A stretch of 64,000 nucleotides of DNA from Gemmatimonas sp. (GTDB lineage Bacteria; Gemmatimonadota; Gemmatimonadetes; Gemmatimonadales; Gemmatimonadaceae). The position numbers and the translations under genes were made by a program. This document shows, piece after piece, positions 55,821 to 64,000 of the stretch. The first letter of the stretch is position 1. Each line of letters starts with the position of its first letter. Under the pieces are notes generated by a model. It was not told where the DNA came from and made no database searches. It saw only the letters and a list, made by a program, of their open reading frames with translations. The stretch is from assembly GCA_011390885.1 (NCBI GenBank), contig JAABRO010000009.1, forward strand, positions 1 to 64,000. Reading direction: 5' to 3'.

Positions 55821-55874
55821 GGCGTCTCCGCAACGGCGTCTCCGCAACGGCGTCTCCGCAACGGCGTCTCCGCC
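55821..55874. repeat. 14-bp tandem repeat, 3.9 copies
   Basis: Perfect head-to-tail copies of GGCGTCTCCGCAAC fill the gap between the convergent phosphoribosyltransferase and V4R genes; the last copy is truncated to 12 bp. It is probably a slippage-prone minisatellite and may vary in copy number between strains. Confidence 0.8.
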
Positions 55875-55904
55875 ATCGCGCCGCCGCGTCCTCCCGCGGG
55901 GGGC

Positions 55905-56465
55905 TCAGCCCGTGGCCGCGCTCGCCGACGCCTGCTCGTACCCCACGCCGCGCTCCATCGCCTCGTAGACGTACTGCATCACGTCCACGCTTCCCACCAG
56001 GAAGCGGCAATGCACGTCGCCCGACGAGCGGCAGGCGACCTCGAGCACGGACAGCGGCGCATCGGCCACGCGTCCGAGGAAGCCGGCCAGCAGCCCGGTG
56101 CCCACATGGCACGCCGGGCCGGCCGCACCCGCCGACGGATCCGCCTCGGCCCACACGTCGGTGTCGATGGCCATGACCGCCTCACTGATCGCGTGCACGC
56201 GCACGCGCCCCCACCCGGCGGCCTCGAGGAACCCGGCCAGCACGTCGCCGAAGCGGTCGTCGGGCTGCAGCCCGGCCGGCAGTTCCCCGTTCGCCTCGAG
56301 CCACTGCTCGAAGGTGTCGAAGAGACCAACACCGGCCGCGTACCCTGCGTCGCGCATCGCCTGCACGGCGGCGGCATCGTGCGCCGCCGGCGCGCGCAGC
56401 ACGCCGAAGAACTCGGCCGGCATCGCCACCGTGCGGGGGCTCAGGAAAGGAAGCGTGCTCGTCAT
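55905..56465 (-). CDS. V4R-domain protein
   Basis: 186 aa. The C-terminal region has the V4R signature (C x4-5 G x2 C x F) in VLEVACRSSGDVHCRFLVGS and an upstream LEAAGWGRVRVHAISEAVMA with the alternating strand pattern. V4R domains bind small hydrophobic or bacteriochlorin-like molecules and also occur in regulators. The N-terminal ~75 residues (FFGVLRAPAAHDAAAVQAMR) match helical parts of the same family. It stands alone between convergent and tandem neighbours. Confidence 0.75.
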   Translation of the reverse strand: MTSTLPFLSPRTVAMPAEFFGVLRAPAAHDAAAVQAMRDAGYAAGVGLFDTFEQWLEANGELPAGLQPDDRFGDVLAGFLEAAGWGRVRVHAISEAVMAIDTDVWAEADPSAGAAGPACHVGTGLLAGFLGRVADAPLSVLEVACRSSGDVHCRFLVGSVDVMQYVYEAMERGVGYEQASASAATG

Positions 56466-56627
56466 GACGCGATCAATCGGCTGCGGGAAGGGCGATGGGC
56501 GCGGGAAGCCCGACGGTCGAATGGGTGACGCTCGCGAGGCGGCCGCGTCACGTCAAGCGCCCGCAGGCGTGCCGGGTGCGTGACAGAGCGGGCCACGGGC
56601 GGGTGCCGCCATGCGCACGGTGCCCGC

Positions 56628-58766
<2,139 letters not shown>

Positions 58767-58889
58767 TCAGGTGAGGTTCCGGAGAATAAGCGCTATCTTT
58801 CCAATGCGCCGCTCGCCGCGACCGGACGGTCGGGGAACGTGCCCCGATCCCGCGCGTGTCGGCGGTGCCCCATCCCGAGGAGGTTGCCC

Positions 58890-59222
58890 ATGTTCGAATC
58901 CAGTCGCCGCGATCGGCACCACGAATCAGAGAAGCTGCAGATCCTGGGCATCGGACTGCTGGTCGGCGCCGTGCTCGGCGCGGCCTCGGCGCTCCTGCTC
59001 GCGCCCGCCTCTGGTGAGGAGACGCGCCGCGCGCTCGTGAAGAAGGCGCGCAAGGCGTACGACGATGGCTCGGAGCTGCTCGAGGACACCTGGGAAGACG
59101 CCGAGCGGGCCGCCCGTCGCGCCGCCCGTGCCGGTCTCAAGCGCGCGCGCAGTCAGGCGGCGCGCCTGCGTGACCTGGGCGAGGAGACGCTGGAGAACGG
59201 CCGCAAGCGGCTGCGCGTCTGA
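58890..59222 (+). CDS. YtxH/DUF-like membrane-anchored protein
   Basis: 110 aa. One hydrophobic segment (ILGIGLLVGAVLGAASALLL, residues ~18-37) is followed by the YtxH-type APASGEETRRALVKKARKAY and an amphipathic, charged helix rich in Ala/Arg/Glu. The start follows CCGAGGAGG. YtxH proteins are small envelope-associated, often stress-related proteins of unknown mechanism. It is divergent from ligA. Confidence 0.8.
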   Translation: MFESSRRDRHHESEKLQILGIGLLVGAVLGAASALLLAPASGEETRRALVKKARKAYDDGSELLEDTWEDAERAARRAARAGLKRARSQAARLRDLGEETLENGRKRLRV

Positions 59223-59236
59223 TCCTGCACCGGTGA

Positions 59237-59259
59237 TCGGGCGGGAGCGTCCCGCCCGA
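59237..59259. terminator. strong hairpin between convergent genes
   Basis: TCGGGCGGGA, GCG, TCCCGCCCGA form a perfect 10-bp stem with a 3-nt loop. It lies 15 bp from either stop codon, between the convergent YtxH-like and TPR genes, and fits a two-way terminator. The same core GGGCGGGA/TCCCGCCC recurs at 1554-1588 and 61991-62025. Confidence 0.7.
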
Positions 59260-59273
59260 GCCACGGTCACCCC

Positions 59274-60146
59274 TCAGCGGAGCGCTCGCAGGTCGCGCTC
59301 CGCTTCGCGTTTGTAGGTCTCGTCGTTCGGGTCCTGCAGGGGCGCACGCAGCGCCGCCTCCAGCGCTCGGCGCGCGGCGACCTTGTCGCCGGCATCGCGG
59401 TACACCTGGCCGAGCGCCACGAGATGCACGGTGCGGTCGGGTTCCGCCGCGCACGCTGCCTCGAGCAGGCGCACCGCTTCCGCCCAGCTCGCCTCGTCGA
59501 ACACCTTTCCGCCCATGAACGTCTTCGCCACCGAGCGCATGAACCCGTTCAGGCGCATGATCTCCGCGTGCCACCGGCCCAGCACGTGCTGAGCGCCGGC
59601 GTGGTCGGGGTCGAGCGAGAGTGCGCGCAGGGCGGCTTCGCGAATGGCGATCGCGTACTTCGTGCGATCCCGTGCCGACACCGACAGCGCCTCGCGACCC
59701 AGCGCGCGCGAGACGTGGAAGTGCCCCTCGGCGTCGTCGGGCCGGAGGCTGGCGGCCTGCTTTGCCAGCGTACTGGCGCGAGCGAACGTGGTGCGGCGCC
59801 GTTTCGCGTCGGCGTCCACCTCGCCCACGTCGATGAGCGTGCGGGACGTGCGCCACAGCACGTCGTAGCGCGCCGGGGCCAGCGCGAGCGCCGACTCGTA
59901 GTGCACCAGCGCCGCACCGGCGCGACGGGCCGCGAACTCCCGGTCACCGGCCGCGAGCAGCGCGGTGACGTTGGAGTCGATGCTGGCGCCGCCGGGGCGA
60001 CTCGCCGCGGTGGCGGTGCTCGACACGCTCACCCGCACGTCACCTCCCGCCTGCGCCTGCAGGGTGGGTGTCGTCCAGCAGGCGGCGCCCACGAGCGCGC
60101 CCGTGACCCCGACCTGCCATCGCTTCGCGATTCCGCTGCTGCTCAT
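59274..60146 (-). CDS. exported TPR-repeat protein
   Basis: 290 aa. The N-terminus MSSSGIAKRWQVGVTGALVG leads to a Sec-type signal peptide (cleavage near TLQAQAGG). Several TPR units follow: ALVHYESALALAPARYDVLW, ASLRPDDAEGHFHVSRALGR, AALRALSLDPDHAGAQHVLG and AACAAEPDRTVHLVALGQVY. Length and TPR content suggest a periplasmic scaffold. No partner is known. The start at 60146 is preferred over a frame to 60191. Confidence 0.8.
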   Translation of the reverse strand: MSSSGIAKRWQVGVTGALVGAACWTTPTLQAQAGGDVRVSVSSTATAASRPGGASIDSNVTALLAAGDREFAARRAGAALVHYESALALAPARYDVLWRTSRTLIDVGEVDADAKRRRTTFARASTLAKQAASLRPDDAEGHFHVSRALGREALSVSARDRTKYAIAIREAALRALSLDPDHAGAQHVLGRWHAEIMRLNGFMRSVAKTFMGGKVFDEASWAEAVRLLEAACAAEPDRTVHLVALGQVYRDAGDKVAARRALEAALRAPLQDPNDETYKREAERDLRALR

Positions 60147-60226
60147 GCGCGCTCCCGCGTCGCTGGTGGGACGCGCGCGCCGACACGGCACACACGCCCG
60201 GAGCGCCCGGGCACCCCGGACACCCC

Positions 60227-61570
60227 ATGATCCCTATTCTGGCCCGCCCCCTCATCGAACGGAAGCGCGACGGTGGTCGCATCGGTTCCGGCGAATGGCG
60301 TCAGCTCATGGCCGCCTACGCCGCCGGCACCGTGCCCGACTACCAGATGGCCGCCCTGGCCATGGCCATCTTCTTCCGTGGACTCGACCGGGAGGAGACG
60401 GGCGCCCTCACAGACGCCATGCTCCGCTCGGGCGCAACACTCGACCTCGACCACCTCGGCACGCCGCGTCTCGACAAGCACAGCACCGGCGGCGTGGGCG
60501 ACAAGGTGTCGCTCGTGCTCGCCCCGCTGATCGCGAGTCTTGGCGTGGCCGTGCCCATGATGTCGGGGCGCGGCCTCGGTCATACGGGTGGTACCCTCGA
60601 CAAGCTCGAGTCGATCCCCGGCTTCCGCACGGGCCTCTCACTCGCCGAGGCCACGCGACAGCTCGAGACGCTCGGCTGCGCCCTCATCGGACAGACCGGC
60701 GAGATTGCGCCTGCCGATCGCAAGCTCTACGCGCTGCGCGACGCCACCGGCACGGTGGAGTGCATTCCGCTCATCGCCGCCAGCATCATGAGCAAGAAGC
60801 TGGCGGAGGGGCTCACGGGTCTCGTGCTCGACGTCAAGTTCGGCTCGGGGGCGTTCCTACCGGAGAAGGAGCGCGGCCTCGATTTGGCCCGTACCATGAT
60901 CGAACTCGGCGCCGACCACGGCTGCCCGGTGATCGCGCTGCTCACCGCCATGGATCGCCCGCTGGGGCGCGCCTGCGGCAACGCGGTGGAGGTGGAGGAG
61001 TCGATCATGGCGCTGCGCGGCGAGGGGCCGCCCGACCTCATGCGCGTGACGTATGCGCTCGGCGCCGAGATGCTGCTGCTGGCCGGCGTGGTGAAGGACC
61101 GCGACGAGGCGCGCCGCCGCATGGAAGTCGCCATCTCGAGCGGCAAGGCGGTCGAGCACTTCCAGCGCATCATCGAGGCCCAGGGGGGCGATCCGCGCGT
61201 GGTCGATGACCCCGGACTGCTCCCCGAGGCGCCGGAGTGCGAGGTGTTCGCGGCCCCGCGCGGCGGCGTGGTGGCCGAGGTGAAGCCCCGTGCCGTTGGG
61301 CACGGCATCATCGCGCTGGGCGGCGGACGCACGAAGGTGGACGATGTCGTCGATCCCGCCGTGGGCTTCGTGATCATGGCTCGGCCCGGCGACGTGGTGA
61401 AGGCCGGCGAGCCGCTGGCCACGATCTACGCCCGCGACGAGGCCGGCGTGGCCGCGGGGCGGGCCGCGCTGGCCGAGGCGATCGTGGTGGCCGACGAGGC
61501 ACCGCCGCCACTACCGCTCATCGCGAATCGCATCACCGAGGCGGGGGTGGAGGACTACCTCGAGGGGTGA
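60227..61570 (+). CDS. deoA: pyrimidine-nucleoside/thymidine phosphorylase
   Basis: 447 aa; phosphorolyses thymidine or uridine to the base and (deoxy)ribose 1-phosphate. LDKHSTGGVGDKVSLVLAP and SGRGLGHTGGTLDKLESIPG are the phosphate- and substrate-binding motifs. SIMSKKLAEGLTGLVLDVKF follows, and KFGSGAF marks the glycosyltransferase fold. The C-terminal lid contains VGHGIIALGGGRTKVDDVVD. With tdk at 31.9 kb it supports salvage of thymidine. Divergent from the TPR gene. Confidence 0.95.
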   Translation: MIPILARPLIERKRDGGRIGSGEWRQLMAAYAAGTVPDYQMAALAMAIFFRGLDREETGALTDAMLRSGATLDLDHLGTPRLDKHSTGGVGDKVSLVLAPLIASLGVAVPMMSGRGLGHTGGTLDKLESIPGFRTGLSLAEATRQLETLGCALIGQTGEIAPADRKLYALRDATGTVECIPLIAASIMSKKLAEGLTGLVLDVKFGSGAFLPEKERGLDLARTMIELGADHGCPVIALLTAMDRPLGRACGNAVEVEESIMALRGEGPPDLMRVTYALGAEMLLLAGVVKDRDEARRRMEVAISSGKAVEHFQRIIEAQGGDPRVVDDPGLLPEAPECEVFAAPRGGVVAEVKPRAVGHGIIALGGGRTKVDDVVDPAVGFVIMARPGDVVKAGEPLATIYARDEAGVAAGRAALAEAIVVADEAPPPLPLIANRITEAGVEDYLEG

Positions 61571-61726
61571 CGTGGTGCGGCGAGCGGCGCGAGGGGTGGC
61601 GCGGCTCCGGCGCAGTACGGGAACCGCACCCGAGCCCTCCCGTCTTCGTCTCCTCGTGGTTACTGTCCTACTCGTTCGACTCCCGGGCCTTCCCGGGTCA
61701 GACCGCCGGCCTCAACACCGCGTTCC

Positions 61727-61969
61727 ATGTCGCCCTCCCTGCTTCGCCTGCTCAGCCTCGTCTTCATGGTCGCCGCGCTCCCGCTGCTCGGCCTCTACGG
61801 ACTGCTGCTCATGATCTCCACGCCCAACGCCACGGGTGGCATGGAGCCGATCGTGGCGACGGTGTGCTACGTGGCCTTCACCGGCATCTTCGGCGCGCTC
61901 ACGGTCGTGGTGCTCAACTTCTCGCGCCAGCTCGCGCGCGAGGCCAAGGGCGAGTACACCACGCCGTAA
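61727..61969 (+). CDS. small two-helix membrane protein, unknown
   Basis: 80 aa: LLRLLSLVFMVAALPLLGLY and VATVCYVAFTGIFGALTVVV are two hydrophobic segments separated by a short loop, ending in a charged QLAREAKGEYTTP tail. I do not recognise the family. A strong terminator follows 21 bp after the stop. Confidence 0.65.
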   Translation: MSPSLLRLLSLVFMVAALPLLGLYGLLLMISTPNATGGMEPIVATVCYVAFTGIFGALTVVVLNFSRQLAREAKGEYTTP

Positions 61970-61990
61970 TCCCGGCGGGTGTGGCACGTG

Positions 61991-62025
61991 AAACGGGCGG
62001 GACTCGCAATGAGTCCCGCCCGTTT
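61991..62025 (+). terminator. intrinsic terminator with perfect 15-bp stem
   Basis: AAACGGGCGGGACTC, GCAAT, GAGTCCCGCCCGTTT form a perfect 15-bp stem and 5-nt loop ending in a short U run. It sits 21 bp after the small membrane protein gene. The sugar dehydrogenase stop is 89 bp away on the opposite strand, so it may serve both directions. It shares the GGGCGGGA core with the hairpins at 1554-1588 and 59237-59259. Confidence 0.85.
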
Positions 62026-62113
62026 GTCGTTGCGCCCACCGAGTGCGGTGCACGCGGCGCGTTGACGTGTGCAGCGTGGGCTGCTCCCGCCTTGTCACCT
62101 CTCGCGCTGCGGG

Positions 62114-63319
62114 CTACTGCACCGGCTCCATCCGCACGATCGTGCCCGGCCCGCCATTGCGGTCGAGTGCGAGGTACACGAAGCCGTCCGGTCCCTGCCG
62201 CACGTCGCGGATGCGCCCCACCACACCGCGCAGCAGCGTTTCCTCGCCCGCCTTCGCCGTGCCGTCGAGGCTCACGCGCGCCAGCTGCTCGCCGGCGAGC
62301 CCCCCCACGAACAGGTTGCCGCGCCACGCCGGGAACGCATCGCCGCTGTAGAGCAGCAGCCCCGACGTCGCGATGCTCGGCACCCAGTACGTCACCGGCT
62401 GCTCCATCCCGTCGCGCGCCGTCTCGCTCGTGATCGACGTGCCGCTGTAGTTGCGGCCATACGTGATCACCGGCCAGCCGTAGTTGCGGCCGGGGAGCAC
62501 CGCGTTGAGTTCGTCGCCGCCGCGCGGTCCGTGCTCCGTCTCCCACAGCGTGCCGCTGGTCGTATCGAACACCAGCCCCTGCGGATTGCGGTGTCCGTAC
62601 GACCAGATCTCCGGCAGCACACCGGGCTGGCCCACGAACGGGTTGTCCGCCGGCACGCCGCCATCGAGCGTGAGGCGCACGATCGTGCCCTGGTGGTTCG
62701 ACCGGTCCTGCGCCGGGTGCCGCTCGAGGTCGCCACTCGGCGACGCTCCGCGGTCACCCACCGACAGGAACAGGTGACCCGCGCCGTCGAACGCGATGCG
62801 TCCACCAAAGTGCTGGCCGGCCGTGCTGTTCGTCTGCGCCACGAACAGCTCCTGCACGTCCATCAGCGCGTCCCCCTCCAGGCGTCCGCGCACGAGCGCC
62901 GTGGTGGCGCGCCCGCCTCCGGTGGCCTTCGCATACGCGAGGTACACCAACCCGTTCGTGGCGAAGTCGGGGTGCAGCGCCACCTCGTGCAGGCCACCCT
63001 GTCCGTCGCTGTACACGGCGGGCACGCCGCTGATCGCCGCGGGCGACACCACGCCGTTCACCACACGGCGCAGCGTGCCCGCCTTCTCCGCCACCAGCAG
63101 CTCGCCGTTCGGAAGGAACGCCATGGAGAGCGGAAAGCGCAGGTCGTCGGCCACCGCGACCACGCGGAACGGCGCCGACGCCTCCGCCACAGAGACGGTG
63201 TCGCTGCCCCTCGCCAGGTTCGGCGCCGACGCGCCACACGCCGCCAGCCCGACGGCCGCCGCGACCAGCGCGACGGCTGCCCGCTGCGGCGGCCGTTCCA
63301 CGCCGGCACGCCACCTCAC
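62114..63319 (-). CDS. PQQ-type soluble aldose sugar dehydrogenase-like lipoprotein
   Basis: 401 aa. A lipobox at Cys28 (AVALVAAAVGLAAC) makes it a lipid-anchored periplasmic or surface protein. The six-bladed propeller has the family marks GQHFGGRIAFDGAGHLFLSV, AQDRSNHQGTIVRLTLDGG, YGHRNPQGLVFD and EHGPRGGDELNAVLPGRNYG. These match the sorbosone/YliI branch, which oxidises aldoses with PQQ. Whether PQQ is made by this cell is not visible here. The GTG start at 63319 overlaps the glutamate dehydrogenase stop. Confidence 0.88.
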   Translation of the reverse strand: MRWRAGVERPPQRAAVALVAAAVGLAACGASAPNLARGSDTVSVAEASAPFRVVAVADDLRFPLSMAFLPNGELLVAEKAGTLRRVVNGVVSPAAISGVPAVYSDGQGGLHEVALHPDFATNGLVYLAYAKATGGGRATTALVRGRLEGDALMDVQELFVAQTNSTAGQHFGGRIAFDGAGHLFLSVGDRGASPSGDLERHPAQDRSNHQGTIVRLTLDGGVPADNPFVGQPGVLPEIWSYGHRNPQGLVFDTTSGTLWETEHGPRGGDELNAVLPGRNYGWPVITYGRNYSGTSITSETARDGMEQPVTYWVPSIATSGLLLYSGDAFPAWRGNLFVGGLAGEQLARVSLDGTAKAGEETLLRGVVGRIRDVRQGPDGFVYLALDRNGGPGTIVRMEPVQ

Positions 63320-64000
63320 GGAAAGATTCCCCGCTCGTTGTACGCCGTGGCCACCTTCTGGATCGAGGTCGCGAGCGCCGCACTCCGGAAGTCCGCGTCC
63401 TTCTTCTTCGCGAACTCGCGCATCTGGTGGAACCCGGACACCATCGTCTCCTCGAGCCCGGAGTTCACGATGTCCACCTCGCTCGCGCCTACCGCCACCT
63501 GGTCGAACACGCGCTGGTTGAACGACGAGCCCGTGAGCTCCTCCACCGCGCGCAGCAGGCGCGCATTCGACGACGCCTCGAAGCGCTGCTCCATGCGGCC
63601 GAAGCGCACGTGCGAGAGGTTCTTGAGCCACTCGAAGTAGCTCACCGTGACACCACCGGAGTTCAGGAACAGGTCCGGCAGCACCATCACGCCGCGCTCG
63701 TTGAGCACCTGTCCGCCATCGGCCGTGGTGGGACCGTTCGCCCCCTCGGCCACGATCTTCGCCTGGATGCGTGGCGCGTTGTCGGCGGTGATCACGTTCT
63801 CCACCGCAGCCGGCACGAGAATGTCGCACGGCCACTCGAGACCGGCGAGCCCGTCGCTGCCCGTGAGCTTCTGCTCGGCCGGCAGGTCGAGCAGCGAGCC
63901 GCCGCCCATGCGATGCTGGTACGCCTGCTCGAAGTCGATGCCGCGCGCATCGTAGATCGCGCCTTCGCGTTCCACGATGCCCACGATCTTCGCGCCGTCT
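63316..64000 (-). CDS. glutamate dehydrogenase, C-terminal part (5' end outside the window)
   Basis: The last ~228 residues of an NAD(P)-dependent Glu/Leu/Phe/Val dehydrogenase are visible; the start lies beyond 64000. CDILVPAAVENVITADNAPR is the dinucleotide-domain signature and DLFLNSGGVTVSYFEWLKNL is the conserved family block. The protein interconverts glutamate and 2-oxoglutarate plus ammonia. Its stop overlaps the GTG of the sugar dehydrogenase. It fits the amino-acid theme of the window (aminotransferase, glycine decarboxylase, peptide import). Confidence 0.93.
   Translation of the reverse strand, partial: DGAKIVGIVEREGAIYDARGIDFEQAYQHRMGGGSLLDLPAEQKLTGSDGLAGLEWPCDILVPAAVENVITADNAPRIQAKIVAEGANGPTTADGGQVLNERGVMVLPDLFLNSGGVTVSYFEWLKNLSHVRFGRMEQRFEASSNARLLRAVEELTGSSFNQRVFDQVAVGASEVDIVNSGLEETMVSGFHQMREFAKKKDADFRSAALATSIQKVATAYNERGIFP

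Noticed and set aside
55821-55874. CRISPR array
   Set aside because: The 14-bp units are directly head to tail with no spacers, and there is no cas gene in the window.

Overview
The window is 64 kb of very GC-rich bacterial chromosome packed with protein genes. I see no rRNA, tRNA, CRISPR array, insertion sequence or phage gene. The cell is a diderm: there is an outer-membrane beta-barrel protein, many lipobox signal peptides and an ABC peptide importer with a lipoprotein receptor. The mix of high GC, GTG and TTG starts overlapping upstream stops, large secreted repeat lipoproteins, a BTAD-type regulator with a beta-propeller, and several GTG-started lipoproteins suggests Gemmatimonadota or a near relative. 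That placement is inference; no marker gene here proves it.

Layout. 0-13 kb (minus strand): pyruvate dehydrogenase and lipoate genes in the transcription order lipA, pdhA, pdhB, pdhC, then two paralogous secreted metalloprotease lipoproteins, then lpd. 13-18.5 kb: a glycosyltransferase with a long charged tail, a hypothetical protein, and a translationally coupled coiled-coil/outer-membrane-protein pair. 18.5-26.5 kb (minus): a LipM-type octanoyltransferase followed by a tightly overlapping peptide-uptake operon oppA-B-C-D-F plus a POT-family peptide symporter. 26.6-30.7 kb: gcvP converging on a coaE-gcvH open frame, with a long imperfect inverted repeat between them. 30.8-34.9 kb: an AraC-like regulator, thymidine kinase and a DEAD-box-derived protein that has lost its ATPase motifs but keeps a DbpA-type RNA-binding domain and an RGG tail. 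34.9-38.5 kb: aminotransferase, stand-alone RAM-domain protein and two exported proteins. 38.6-43.3 kb: sbcD-sbcC-GNAT. 44.0-45.8 kb: a true 6-pyruvoyl-tetrahydropterin synthase, GTP cyclohydrolase I and a short-chain reductase. 46.6-50.7 kb: one 1360-residue regulator joining a BTAD DNA-binding module, an NTPase, a single transmembrane segment and an outside sensor. 50.8-64 kb: acyl-CoA synthetase, a lipoprotein/ParA/TPR operon, phosphoribosyltransferase, V4R protein, DNA ligase, YtxH-like protein, TPR protein, pyrimidine nucleoside phosphorylase, a small membrane protein, a PQQ-type sugar dehydrogenase and the end of glutamate dehydrogenase.

Two metabolic themes tie the window together. The first is lipoate: LipM can put octanoate on GcvH, LipA inserts the sulfurs, and the acceptors (GcvH, PdhC) and the dihydrolipoamide dehydrogenase are all here. 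The second is peptide and amino-acid use: secreted proteases, an Opp importer, a POT symporter, glycine decarboxylase, an aminotransferase and glutamate dehydrogenase. The most unusual objects are the membrane-spanning BTAD regulator, the ATPase-less DEAD-box relative, the coaE-gcvH continuous frame and the long inverted repeat beside it.
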